Origin: Devosia sp. LC5
GTDB taxonomy: Bacteria > Pseudomonadota > Alphaproteobacteria > Rhizobiales > Devosiaceae
DNA length: 64,000 bases
Direction of reading: 5' to 3'
NCBI RefSeq assembly: GCF_000735585.1
Contig: NZ_JNNO01000001.1
Span: 62,001 to 126,000, forward strand
Shown: positions 55,005 to 63,221 of the stretch, in pieces
Position numbering within the stretch: position 1 is the stretch's first letter
Layout: each line of letters opens with the position of its first letter
The notes under the pieces: model-generated
What the model was told of the DNA's origin: nothing
The model's database searches: none
What the model saw: only the letters and a program-made list of their open reading frames with translations
Translations under genes and position numbers: made by a program

Positions 55005-55032
55005 AGTACAGTAGTTTTTCGTATTCAGGCGC

Positions 55033-56526
55033 TTAGTTCGCCTTTTTGATCTCATAGGCGAAGAACTGCGAGTTCAGCCCGTTGACCGGATAGCCACTGA
55101 CATTGGCCGCCGAAACCACGATCTGGGGGTACAGATAAAGCCAGTTACTGGCAGCATCCTCGGCAATGATCTTGTTGGCCTCGGTGAGCTTTTCCGTCTG
55201 CTCGTCGATGGAGCCGGCGGCTTCGGAATCGGCGATCAGCTTGACCACTTCGGGATTGTTGTAGCCCCAGTAGAAGTCGGGATTGCCGTAGAAGACGATG
55301 TCGCGGTGGTTGACGTGCTCCTGCAGCGTCGCCTCGAAATTGTGCTCCTGGTAGATCTTTGTGTACCATTCATTGGCGGTGATGATGTTGATGTTCACCG
55401 TTACGCCGACCTTGGCCAGTTCGGTCTGCAGGAACTGGGCGACCAGCGGGTGCGGGTCGTAATCTGGGGTGTCGAGGGTGAAGGTGAAGCCATCGGGATA
55501 GCCGGCTTCGGCCAGAAAAGCCTTGGCGCTATCGGGATCATAGGCATCGACGCCGGTAAGATCGACATACCAGGGATCGGTCGGGGGCACGAAGGAGCCG
55601 ATCAGCGTGCCGTAATCACCCCAGATGGAGTTGAGCAACCTGGCCTTGTCGACAGCGCGCGCCAGGGCCTTGCGCACCTGGACATTGTCGAAGGGCGCCA
55701 CGCGATCGTTATAGGCGAGCAATTCCTTGGTGGTGGAAGCGCCCTCGGTGACGGTGAAAGATGGATTGCCCGCGAACTGCGCCAGCGAATCCGGGCTCTG
55801 CACCGAGGTGATGACGTCGACCGCATTGGTCAGTAGCGCATTGTTCAGCGCGGTGGCGTCGGTGAAATAGGTGTAGATCACTTCGCCATTGCTGGGAGCC
55901 GTGCCCCAATAGCCATCGAAACGGGCCAGCGCCAGGGCCGAGCCGCGGCGCCATTCTTCCAGCGTATAGGGGCCGGTGCCGTCTTCGGTGGCGGTGATGT
56001 CGGTGGCCGCGTCGTTGACGATCCAGACATAGCTCAGATTATAGGGCAGCGAGATCGAGCGGGCCGAAAGGGTAATGACCACGGTCTTATCGTCGGGCGT
56101 TTCAATGCCGGTAATGGTCGAAAGACTGCGCTTGCGCGAACTCTTGGAGGTCTCGGCGGTAACGCGCTCGATGGAATATTTCACATCGGCAGCGGTGAGC
56201 GGGTCGCCCGAATGGAAGGTTACGCCATCCTTGAGCGTGAACGTATAGGTGAGGCCATCCTCGCTGACGGTATAATCGGCGACCAAAGCCGGCTCGACGC
56301 TACCGGCATCGGTCAGCTGGAACAGGGCTTCATAGACATTGCCGTTGAAGGCCTCGTTGATGCCCTGACCGGCGCCAGCCGTATTGTCGAGATTCTGCGG
56401 TTCATAGAGCGAGCCGATGCGGATGGTGGCATTGGGATCGAAATCCTGGGCGAAAGCCGCCGGGGCAAAGGCGACGCTGGCGAGCAGGGAAGCGGTCAGC
56501 AGAATGCGGCGCGAAATGAGGGACAT
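55033..56526 (-). CDS. peptide/nickel ABC importer substrate-binding protein (SBP family 5)
   Basis: 497 residues. A signal peptide ends AAFAQD. The mature protein starts with IRIGSLYEPQNLDN, followed by ALVADYTVSEDGLTYTFTLKDGVTFHSGDPLTAADVKYSIERV, the classic family 5 block. It binds peptides, nickel chelates or other cargo in the periplasm; the ligand is not evident. Start at 56526, with AAGGAG upstream; the frame continues to 56574. Confidence 0.93.
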   Translation of the reverse strand: MSLISRRILLTASLLASVAFAPAAFAQDFDPNATIRIGSLYEPQNLDNTAGAGQGINEAFNGNVYEALFQLTDAGSVEPALVADYTVSEDGLTYTFTLKDGVTFHSGDPLTAADVKYSIERVTAETSKSSRKRSLSTITGIETPDDKTVVITLSARSISLPYNLSYVWIVNDAATDITATEDGTGPYTLEEWRRGSALALARFDGYWGTAPSNGEVIYTYFTDATALNNALLTNAVDVITSVQSPDSLAQFAGNPSFTVTEGASTTKELLAYNDRVAPFDNVQVRKALARAVDKARLLNSIWGDYGTLIGSFVPPTDPWYVDLTGVDAYDPDSAKAFLAEAGYPDGFTFTLDTPDYDPHPLVAQFLQTELAKVGVTVNINIITANEWYTKIYQEHNFEATLQEHVNHRDIVFYGNPDFYWGYNNPEVVKLIADSEAAGSIDEQTEKLTEANKIIAEDAASNWLYLYPQIVVSAANVSGYPVNGLNSQFFAYEIKKAN

Positions 56527-56652
56527 GGCTGGAAAGCTCCTTATGTATCGGCCTGCCCTTGGGGTCAGCGCCATCTGGTAAAAGACATATCGCTTGGGGC
56601 CAGAAAACTCTATGAGATCAGTAGTCTATCCATGCTTGCTGTGCATTTGGAT

Positions 56653-56684
56653 CGAAATGCCTTTCGGACGAAGGCGGCATTTCG
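56653..56684 (-). terminator. hairpin downstream of the response regulator gene
   Basis: CGAAATGCC and GGCATTTCG pair over 9 bp around a loop that can itself form CCTT/AAGG. It sits between the dctD-like stop and the importer binding-protein gene. No T-tract. Confidence 0.4.
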
Positions 56685-56736
56685 GGAAAGCTATTCCAAC
56701 ACCGCGCCATTGGCGATGTAAACCGCTTCACTTGTT

Positions 56737-58089
56737 CTAGCGTCGCACCCCCAGCCGCGTCATCTTTTCGCTCAGCGTACGGCGGGGAACGCCCAGCGCG
56801 TCGGCCGTGTCGGCGATGGAATTGTCGTGCTTGCGCAGCTCGGCCTCGATGATGCTGCGCTCATATTGTGCCAGCCGGTCGGCGAGGTTGAGGCTCTCGT
56901 CCGATGTGCCGGGTTTGATGCCAATGGCGCTCTGGATGGAATAATTGGCGCTGGAGAGGCCCAGGGCGAATTTGTCAGCCACGGTTTTCAGTTCGCGGAC
57001 ATTGCCGGGCCAGGCATAGCGGGACAGGGCCTCGATATCGGCGGGGTGAAGCGGCTGGGAGGGGCGGTTGAAGCGCTTCTGCGCCAGTTCGAGAAAATAG
57101 TGGAACAGCAGCAAGGCATCTTCGCCGCGCTGGCGCAGCGGGGGCACGGCAATTGTCGCCGTGTTGAGCCGATAATGCAGGTCGGCGCGGAAGCGGCCGG
57201 CTTCGGCCTCGTCCAACAGATCGACCTTGGTGGCGGCGATGATGCGCAGATCGAGCGGGATCTGGCGGTTGGAGCCGACGCGTTCCACACTGCGTTCCTG
57301 AATGACGCGCAGCACCTTGGCCTGGGCGAGCAGGGGCATGGATTCGATTTCGTCGAGCAGCAGCGTGCCGCCATTGGCGAATTCAAACTTGCCGATGCGT
57401 GGGCCGGCGCTGCCGGTAAAGGCGCCGGCTTCGTGCCCGAACAATTCGCTTTCGATCAACTCCGCCGGGATGGCGGCGCAATTGACGGCGACGAACGGCG
57501 CGGCCGAGCGGGGAGAGAAATCGTGCAGCGCTCGGGCGACGACTTCCTTGCCGGTGCCGGTTTCGCCCAGGATGATCACGTCGGTATCGATGGCGGCGAC
57601 ATCGAGAATGAGCTGGCGCAGATCCTCCATCACGGGGGATGAACCGATGAGGCGATTGGACAGTTCGGCGGCACCGCCATCCAGCCGGCGGCGTAGATTG
57701 ACCAGTTCGCGGCGCACGCGGGCCTGTTCGGCGGCGCGCTCGATCACGTTGACCAATTGTTCGGGTTCATAGGGTTTTTGCAGGAAATCATAGGCGCCGT
57801 CGCGGATCGCCTTGACAGCCATGGGCACATCGCCGTGAGCGGTGATCAGGATGACCGAGGTGGTGGGGTCCTTGTCGCGGATCTGGGCGAGCAGGTCGAG
57901 GCCCGAGACCGAGGGCATGCGCACGTCGGATATGACCACTTCGGGCTGGGCGTCGCCCAGGCGCGTCATGGCTTCGCGGGCGCTGCCTACGGTGGTGACG
58001 GCGAAGCCCGACAGATTGAGCCATTGGTCGAGCGCGTTGCGGACAATGCCCTCGTCCTCGACGATCATCACCGATGTTTTGCTGGTCAT
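56737..58089 (-). CDS. sigma-54-dependent response regulator, DctD/NtrC type
   Basis: 450 residues in three domains: receiver (about 5-120; acidic pocket VEDE, phospho-Asp in VVISDVRMP, Lys in LQKPYEP), AAA+ activator (about 145-380; Walker A GETGTGKE, sigma-54 loop GAFTGS, Walker B GGTLLLDEIES) and a Fis-type helix-turn-helix at the end (SIADTADALGVPRRTLSEKM). The canonical loop is GAFTGA; here the last Ala is Ser. The start overlaps the kinase stop by 4 bases. It likely activates the divergent tctC promoter. Confidence 0.94.
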   Translation of the reverse strand: MTSKTSVMIVEDEGIVRNALDQWLNLSGFAVTTVGSAREAMTRLGDAQPEVVISDVRMPSVSGLDLLAQIRDKDPTTSVILITAHGDVPMAVKAIRDGAYDFLQKPYEPEQLVNVIERAAEQARVRRELVNLRRRLDGGAAELSNRLIGSSPVMEDLRQLILDVAAIDTDVIILGETGTGKEVVARALHDFSPRSAAPFVAVNCAAIPAELIESELFGHEAGAFTGSAGPRIGKFEFANGGTLLLDEIESMPLLAQAKVLRVIQERSVERVGSNRQIPLDLRIIAATKVDLLDEAEAGRFRADLHYRLNTATIAVPPLRQRGEDALLLFHYFLELAQKRFNRPSQPLHPADIEALSRYAWPGNVRELKTVADKFALGLSSANYSIQSAIGIKPGTSDESLNLADRLAQYERSIIEAELRKHDNSIADTADALGVPRRTLSEKMTRLGVRR

Positions 58090-59939
58090 GCGAAATCTCT
58101 GCTTTGGGGCGTGGCGATTTGGGCAAGGGGCAGGGTGATGGTGAATGTCGCGCCTTCACCAGGGCGGCTTGCGACCTCGATACGACCGCCCATTTCGCGG
58201 ATAAGGCCATAGGAGATGGAAAGCCCCAGGCCGAGGCCCCGCCCGGGTTCCTTGGTCGTGACGAAGGGGTCGAACAGCGTGTCGATGACGGCCGGATCGA
58301 TGCCGCTGCCATTGTCCGCCACGGTAATGACGGCGTGCTGCCCGGTATCGCAGGCCGTGATCTTGATCGTGGCGTCTTCCAGCCCCGCCATGGCGTCGGC
58401 GGCATTGGAGATGAGATTGACCAGCACCTGCTCGATATGGATCGGGTTGCCGGTGACGATGAGGGCGTGCTGGGGCGCCTCAAGGGTAATGGCAAGGCTT
58501 GGGTCGTCGCGGAAATGGCTGGCGAGCTCAATGGCATTGTGGGCAATGTGGACGATATCGCTCTGGATCGAGATTTCAGTTTCCTTGCGGGCAAAGGTCT
58601 TCAGGTGCCCGGTCAGCGCCACCAATCGCCCAATGACGCCTTCCATGCTGCCAAACAGATCCGCAAGCTCTGGCACCTTGCCGCGCGCCAGCAGTTTGGC
58701 GCTGGCGGTTTGCGTGCGCAGCGCCGCAATGGGCTGGCTGACTTCGTGGGCAACGCCGGCCAGCGCCTGGCCGAGCGTGGCCAGCTTGGCGGCTTGCACC
58801 AGCCCTTGCTGGGCTGCCTGGCGGGCTTTTTCGGCTTCCTGGCGCTCGACGATCTCGCCGGCAAGCCTGCTATTGGCTTCCTGTAATTCGCTGGTGCGGA
58901 GCAGCACGCGTTGCTCGAGCTGGTCGTGGTCTTCAAGGCGGGCACGGATCAGGCGCTGGCGCTGCATGAACAGCATGGCGGCCAGCAGGATGGCGCTGAC
59001 GGCGACGCCGACAAAGAACGTGGCGGTCCAGGCCCAGTTGGAAATCGGACCCAGCGGAACGAAGGAGAGCAGGCTCCAGCCATGTAGCGGCATGCGCAGG
59101 CGATCGACCATGAACTCGCCATTGATCTCGCTGTCGCCGCTGCGCAGCACGGCCAGTTCCGCGCCACGCCATGGCTCTATGGATTGCACGATCCCCTCGC
59201 CATTGATGGCGACGCCGAGATAGCGCTGGTCGCGGGCCAGGGTTTCAAGACCGCTCGGGTGGGTGTCGACCAGTGTGCGATAACGCCAATCGGGGCGGGT
59301 AGAGAGAATGCCGACATCATTGCTGTCGAAAATGCCGATCAACTCGCCCGAGCGCCACCACACGGCTTCGATCTCGCCCAAATTGATCTTGACCACTGCG
59401 ACGCCCAGCGGGCCATCGGGACCATCGATCCGGTTGGCGATGAAATAGCCCGGAACGCCCGTGGTGATGCCGACGGCGTAGTATTTGGCGGCGCCGTCGA
59501 ACATGGCCTCCTGGAAATAGGGGCGTTCGGCATAGTGGCGGCCCACCATGGATTGGTGGGTCCACCAATTGCTGGCGGCAATGGCGCGGCCGGTGACGTC
59601 GACGATAAACAGCTCTTCAGCGGCGGCGGTGCCGCCCATATTGGACAGGAAGCCATTGGCGCGGGCGCGTAGTGCATCGTCGCCCGGATTGGCGAGCACG
59701 TCGCGGATTTCGGAGGCCTGGGCCAATGTCGTGGGTAGATAATGATAGCGCTCGATATTGGCCTCGAGCATCCGATCGAAAATCTGCAGGCGCCGTTCAC
59801 TGATATCATGGGCCGCGGCGATGCCGCTTTGTAGCGCGATCTCATAGGCGAGCAGGCATGAGGTCAGAACGATGACGGCACAGCCGACCGCGATCAGCAG
59901 GCGCTGATAGGGCGACAAGGGCGTCGTGCGGCCAGCCAT
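58086..59939 (-). CDS. sensor histidine kinase, DctB type
   Basis: 617 residues. Membrane helix 1 is at about 13-36, followed by a large periplasmic dCache-like sensor domain to about 300 and membrane helix 2 at about 304-326. Next come a coiled coil (LEDHDQLEQRVLLRTSELQEANSRLAGEIVE), the phospho-acceptor His in AGVAHEVSQPIAAL, and a HATPase domain with NLISNAADAM, DNGSGIDP and GRGLGLGLS. The periplasmic layout fits a C4-dicarboxylate or tricarboxylate sensor. GGAGG lies 8 bases before ATG 59939, so the long upstream frame is rejected. Divergent from tctC. Confidence 0.92.
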   Translation of the reverse strand: MAGRTTPLSPYQRLLIAVGCAVIVLTSCLLAYEIALQSGIAAAHDISERRLQIFDRMLEANIERYHYLPTTLAQASEIRDVLANPGDDALRARANGFLSNMGGTAAAEELFIVDVTGRAIAASNWWTHQSMVGRHYAERPYFQEAMFDGAAKYYAVGITTGVPGYFIANRIDGPDGPLGVAVVKINLGEIEAVWWRSGELIGIFDSNDVGILSTRPDWRYRTLVDTHPSGLETLARDQRYLGVAINGEGIVQSIEPWRGAELAVLRSGDSEINGEFMVDRLRMPLHGWSLLSFVPLGPISNWAWTATFFVGVAVSAILLAAMLFMQRQRLIRARLEDHDQLEQRVLLRTSELQEANSRLAGEIVERQEAEKARQAAQQGLVQAAKLATLGQALAGVAHEVSQPIAALRTQTASAKLLARGKVPELADLFGSMEGVIGRLVALTGHLKTFARKETEISIQSDIVHIAHNAIELASHFRDDPSLAITLEAPQHALIVTGNPIHIEQVLVNLISNAADAMAGLEDATIKITACDTGQHAVITVADNGSGIDPAVIDTLFDPFVTTKEPGRGLGLGLSISYGLIREMGGRIEVASRPGEGATFTITLPLAQIATPQSRDFA

Positions 59940-59970
59940 GGTAATATCCTCCAATAGCGGTCCTATGCCA

Positions 59971-59988
59971 TTGGCGGATTTTTGCCAA
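59971..59988. promoter_or_regulatory. candidate activator site 1 upstream of tctC
   Basis: TTGGC-N8-GCCAA, a perfect 5-bp inverted repeat spanning 18 bases. Its centre is 32 bases from that of site 2, three helical turns. Confidence 0.5.
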
Positions 59989-60002
59989 GTCTGCATCCAG
60001 AG

Positions 60003-60020
60003 TTGGCAATAAATTGCCGG
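60003..60020. promoter_or_regulatory. candidate activator site 2 upstream of tctC
   Basis: TTGGC-N8-GCCGG has the same length and spacing as site 1 and contains a perfect inner GGCAAT-AA-ATTGCC. It lies about 67 bases before the -24 element. Confidence 0.5.
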
Positions 60021-60085
60021 AAATACCTCATGCTGCTGTCTAGTTGCATTGGTGATATGCTTAAAACGCAGGGGTTTGGGCGATC

Positions 60086-60100
60086 TGGCACGGAAGCTGC
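60086..60100 (+). promoter_or_regulatory. sigma-54 (-24/-12) promoter of the tctCBA operon
   Basis: TGGCACGGAAGCTGC matches the RpoN consensus TGGCACG-N4-TTGC at all but one position, with GG at 60087-60088, GC at 60099-60100 and exactly 10 bases between. The predicted transcript start near 60112 leaves a 36-base leader to the tctC ATG. Confidence 0.8.
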
Positions 60101-60147
60101 TTAGGGCCTGATGCGCGAGGAGCGCTGATCTTTCGGGAGGAATCAAA

Positions 60148-61128
60148 ATGAACAAGACAATGCTGTCTCTTGCCGCCGGCCTGATGCTGGCGGGCGCGAG
60201 CATGACGGGCACCGCCATGGCGCAGGATTACCCCACCAAGCCGGTCACCGTCGTGGTGCCGTTCTCGGCTGGCGGGCCGACGGATACCGTCGCCCGGCTC
60301 GTTGCCGAAGTGATGAGCGATGATCTGGGCCAGCAGGTCGTGATCCAGAATGTGGGCGGCGCCGGTGGCACGCTCGGTGCCGGCCAGGTGGCAGTTGCCC
60401 CCAATGACGGCTATACGCTGCTGCTGCATCATATCGGCATGTCCACCGCGCCGACGCTGTATCGCAGCCTGCCGTATGATCCGGCCACCGATTTTGCGCC
60501 GATCGGGCTGATTACGTCCGTGCCGATGACGTTGGTGGCTCGCAAGGATTTTGAGCCCAGCACGCTGCCCGAACTGGTCGCCTACATCAAGGCCAATGGC
60601 GAGAACGTCACCTATGCCCATGCCGGTATCGGTTCGGCCAGCCAGCTTTGCGGCATGCTGCTGATGAATGCGCTCGACACGCAGATGACCACGGTGCCCT
60701 ATCAGGGTTCCGGCCCGGCAATGACCGACATTATCGGCGGGCAGATCGACATGATCTGCGACCAGACGACCAATACCACGAGCCAGATCCAGGCTGGTGA
60801 AGTGAAAGCCTATGGCGTGACCACCCTGACCCGACTGGGGAATCTGCCCGATCTGCCAACCACCAAGGAAGGCGGACTCGATCTTGAAATCGGCGTTTGG
60901 CATGGCCTTTATGCCCCTGCCGGCACCGATGCGGCAATCATTTCGCGGCTCGAAGCTGCACTGCAGAAAGCCTTGACCGACGAGACCGTGGTGAGCCGCT
61001 TCGCCGAATTGGGCACCCTGCCGGTCACGGCCGAGGAAGCAACCCCGGCCGCATTGACCCAGACCCTGGCCAGCCAGACCGAACTGTGGCGCGCGGTTAT
61101 CGAAGCTGCGGGCGTTTACGCCGACTAA
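60148..61128 (+). CDS. tctC: tripartite tricarboxylate transporter substrate-binding protein
   Basis: 326 residues. A signal peptide ends TAMAQD. The mature start DYPTKPVTVVVPFSAGGPTDTVARLVA is the TctC/Bug signature, as are GAGGTLGAGQVA and VPYQGSGPAMTDIIGGQIDM. It captures citrate or another carboxylate in the periplasm and passes it to TctAB. GGGAGGAA lies before ATG 60148. First gene of the operon behind the sigma-54 promoter. Confidence 0.94.
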   Translation: MNKTMLSLAAGLMLAGASMTGTAMAQDYPTKPVTVVVPFSAGGPTDTVARLVAEVMSDDLGQQVVIQNVGGAGGTLGAGQVAVAPNDGYTLLLHHIGMSTAPTLYRSLPYDPATDFAPIGLITSVPMTLVARKDFEPSTLPELVAYIKANGENVTYAHAGIGSASQLCGMLLMNALDTQMTTVPYQGSGPAMTDIIGGQIDMICDQTTNTTSQIQAGEVKAYGVTTLTRLGNLPDLPTTKEGGLDLEIGVWHGLYAPAGTDAAIISRLEAALQKALTDETVVSRFAELGTLPVTAEEATPAALTQTLASQTELWRAVIEAAGVYAD

Positions 61129-61196
61129 GCCGAATGCGCGCTTCCGCGTCCTTCGGGGCGCGGAAGCGAACAAAGGAACCAGGGGAGAAGGCAGCA

Positions 61197-61658
61197 GTGG
61201 TTTCCAATTTTTCGACCAAGGATCTTGTATCGGGCGGCATCTTCGTCGCGGCGGGGGCCTATTTTGCCATCGAGGCACTCAATTACGAGACGGGCACGGC
61301 GTTTCGCATGGGCCCCGGCTTCATGCCGCTGCTGCTGGGCAGTGTCCTGGTGGTGCTGGGGCTCGGCATTGCCGCCAGCGGCTGGAAGAAGCCCGATGCG
61401 GAAAAGCCACTCTCGCCGCCCTGGCGGGCCATGGCACTGATTATCGGCGTGATCGTGTTTTTCGGGCTGACCATTCGTGGGCTGGGCTTTGTGCCGGTGG
61501 TGCTGATCGGCTCCTTCGCGGCGGCCATGGCCAGCCGGCTCAATTCACCGCTGTTCTCCATCATCCTGGCCGTGGCGCTGACGGTGATGTGCACGCTGAT
61601 TTTCGTTGTCGGCCTCGGCATGAGCGTGCCGATGTTCGGCCCCTGGCTCGGCCAGTAG
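61197..61658 (+). CDS. tctB: tripartite tricarboxylate transporter small membrane subunit
   Basis: 153 residues with four membrane helices, beginning VSNFSTKDLVSGGIFVAAGAYFAIEALNYETG; GPGFMPLLLGSVLVVLGLGI is typical of TctB. The GTG at 61197 has GGAGAAGG upstream, and no ATG is suitable. It forms the membrane unit with TctA. Confidence 0.9.
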   Translation: MVSNFSTKDLVSGGIFVAAGAYFAIEALNYETGTAFRMGPGFMPLLLGSVLVVLGLGIAASGWKKPDAEKPLSPPWRAMALIIGVIVFFGLTIRGLGFVPVVLIGSFAAAMASRLNSPLFSIILAVALTVMCTLIFVVGLGMSVPMFGPWLGQ

Positions 61659-61668
61659 GAGCGCAATC

Positions 61669-63174
61669 ATGGACATTATTGCTTCGCTTGGCCTGGGCTT
61701 TTCCGTCGCCCTCGACCCCATCAACATCTTCTACTGCTTCATCGGCGTGCTGCTGGGAACACTGGTGGGCGTCTTGCCCGGCATCGGGCCGACGGCCACC
61801 ATCGCCATGTTGCTGCCCATCACCTTCTCGCTGTCGCCCGCGACGGCGTTGATCATGCTCGCCGGCATCTATTACGGCGCCCAATATGGTGGCTCGACCA
61901 CCGCTATCCTGATCAACCTGCCAGGTGAAAGCTCCTCGGCCGTCACGGCAATCGACGGCTACCAGATGGCCAGGAAGGGCCGGGCAGGGCCGGCATTGGC
62001 GACTGCGGCGCTGGGCTCGTTCTTTGCCGGCACGGTCGGCACATTGCTGCTGGCCTTCTTCGCCCCGCCCCTTGCGCGAGCGGCGCTCAATTTCGGGGCG
62101 CCGGAATATTTCGCCCTGATCGTCTTGGGCCTGCTGGTCTCCATCGCACTGGCGCATGGCTCCATTCTCAAGGCACTGGCCATGATCGTGCTGGGGCTGC
62201 TGCTGGGCATGGTGGGGCAGGATATCTATACCGGCCAGCCCCGCTTCACCCTGGGCATTCGCGAACTCTATTCGGGCCTCAATTTCGTGTCGCTGGCCGT
62301 GGGTGTGTTCGGCGTCGCCGAAATCCTGCGCAATCTCGAAAACGAGAAGGGCCGCGACGTGATGGTCAAGACCGTCAAGAATTTGTGGCTCAGCAAGGAT
62401 GACTTCAAGCGCATCGCTGCCCCGGTCGTGCGCGGCACGGCGCTCGGCTCGGTGCTCGGCATCCTGCCGGGCGGCGGGCATATCCTGGCCTCCTTCGCCT
62501 CATACTCGGCCGAAAAACGCCTGTCCAAGACGCCCGGGGAATTCGGCCACGGCGCCATCGAAGGTGTCGCGGGTCCGGAATCCGCCAATAATGCCGCCGC
62601 CCAGACCTCGTTCATCCCGCTGATGACGCTGGGCATTCCGGCGCACCCGGTGATGGCGCTGATGGTGGGGGCGTTTATCCTCCAGGGCATCACGCCAGGC
62701 CCCAATGTCATCAACGACCAGCCGGCTCTGTTCTGGGGCATCATCGCCTCGATGTGGATCGGCAATGTGCTGCTGGTGCTGCTCAACCTGCCGCTGATCG
62801 GACTGTGGGTGAAAATGCTCTCCATCCCTTATCGCGCCCTGTTCCCGGCCATCGTGCTGTTCGCCTGTATCGGGTGTTTCTCGATCAACCAGAACATTTA
62901 CGACGTGTTCGCCATCGGCTTTTTCGGGGTGGTCGGCTATGTGCTGATCCGCTTCGGCTGCGAGCCGGCGCCACTGCTGCTCGGCTTCGTGCTGGGGCCG
63001 CTGCTGGAAGAGCATTTGCGAAGAGCTATGATCATCTCCCGGGGCGATCCTATGGTGTTCATCGAACGCCCGATTTCGGCGACCTTGCTGGCGTTGGCGC
63101 TGCTGGCGGTGATCATCGCGGTGCTGCCCTCGATCCGGCGCAAGCGCAAGGAAGTATTCGTCGAAGAGGACTGA
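61669..63174 (+). CDS. tctA: tripartite tricarboxylate transporter large membrane subunit
   Basis: 501 residues, about twelve helices. GVLPGIGPTATIAMLLPITF and YYGAQYGGSTTAILINLPGE near the N-terminus and the mirrored SVLGILPGGGHILASFASYSAEKR and GVAGPESANNAAAQTSFIPLMTLGIPAHPVMALMVGA in the middle are the two TctA repeats. It is the ion-coupled permease. Confidence 0.95.
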   Translation: MDIIASLGLGFSVALDPINIFYCFIGVLLGTLVGVLPGIGPTATIAMLLPITFSLSPATALIMLAGIYYGAQYGGSTTAILINLPGESSSAVTAIDGYQMARKGRAGPALATAALGSFFAGTVGTLLLAFFAPPLARAALNFGAPEYFALIVLGLLVSIALAHGSILKALAMIVLGLLLGMVGQDIYTGQPRFTLGIRELYSGLNFVSLAVGVFGVAEILRNLENEKGRDVMVKTVKNLWLSKDDFKRIAAPVVRGTALGSVLGILPGGGHILASFASYSAEKRLSKTPGEFGHGAIEGVAGPESANNAAAQTSFIPLMTLGIPAHPVMALMVGAFILQGITPGPNVINDQPALFWGIIASMWIGNVLLVLLNLPLIGLWVKMLSIPYRALFPAIVLFACIGCFSINQNIYDVFAIGFFGVVGYVLIRFGCEPAPLLLGFVLGPLLEEHLRRAMIISRGDPMVFIERPISATLLALALLAVIIAVLPSIRRKRKEVFVEED

Positions 63175-63183
63175 GGCTTGGCT

Positions 63184-63221
63184 ATCAGCCCGCCCAACCA
63201 GGTTCGGCGGGCTGATTTTTT
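63184..63221 (+). terminator. intrinsic terminator after tctA
   Basis: ATCAGCCCGCC and GGCGGGCTGAT form an 11-bp perfect stem with an 11-base loop, followed by TTTTT. It ends the tct operon just before the convergent GTPase gene stop. Confidence 0.88.

Noticed and set aside
61561-62481. 306-codon Asp/His/Gln/Arg-rich frame on the minus strand
   Set aside because: Antisense to tctB/tctA; no homologous features.
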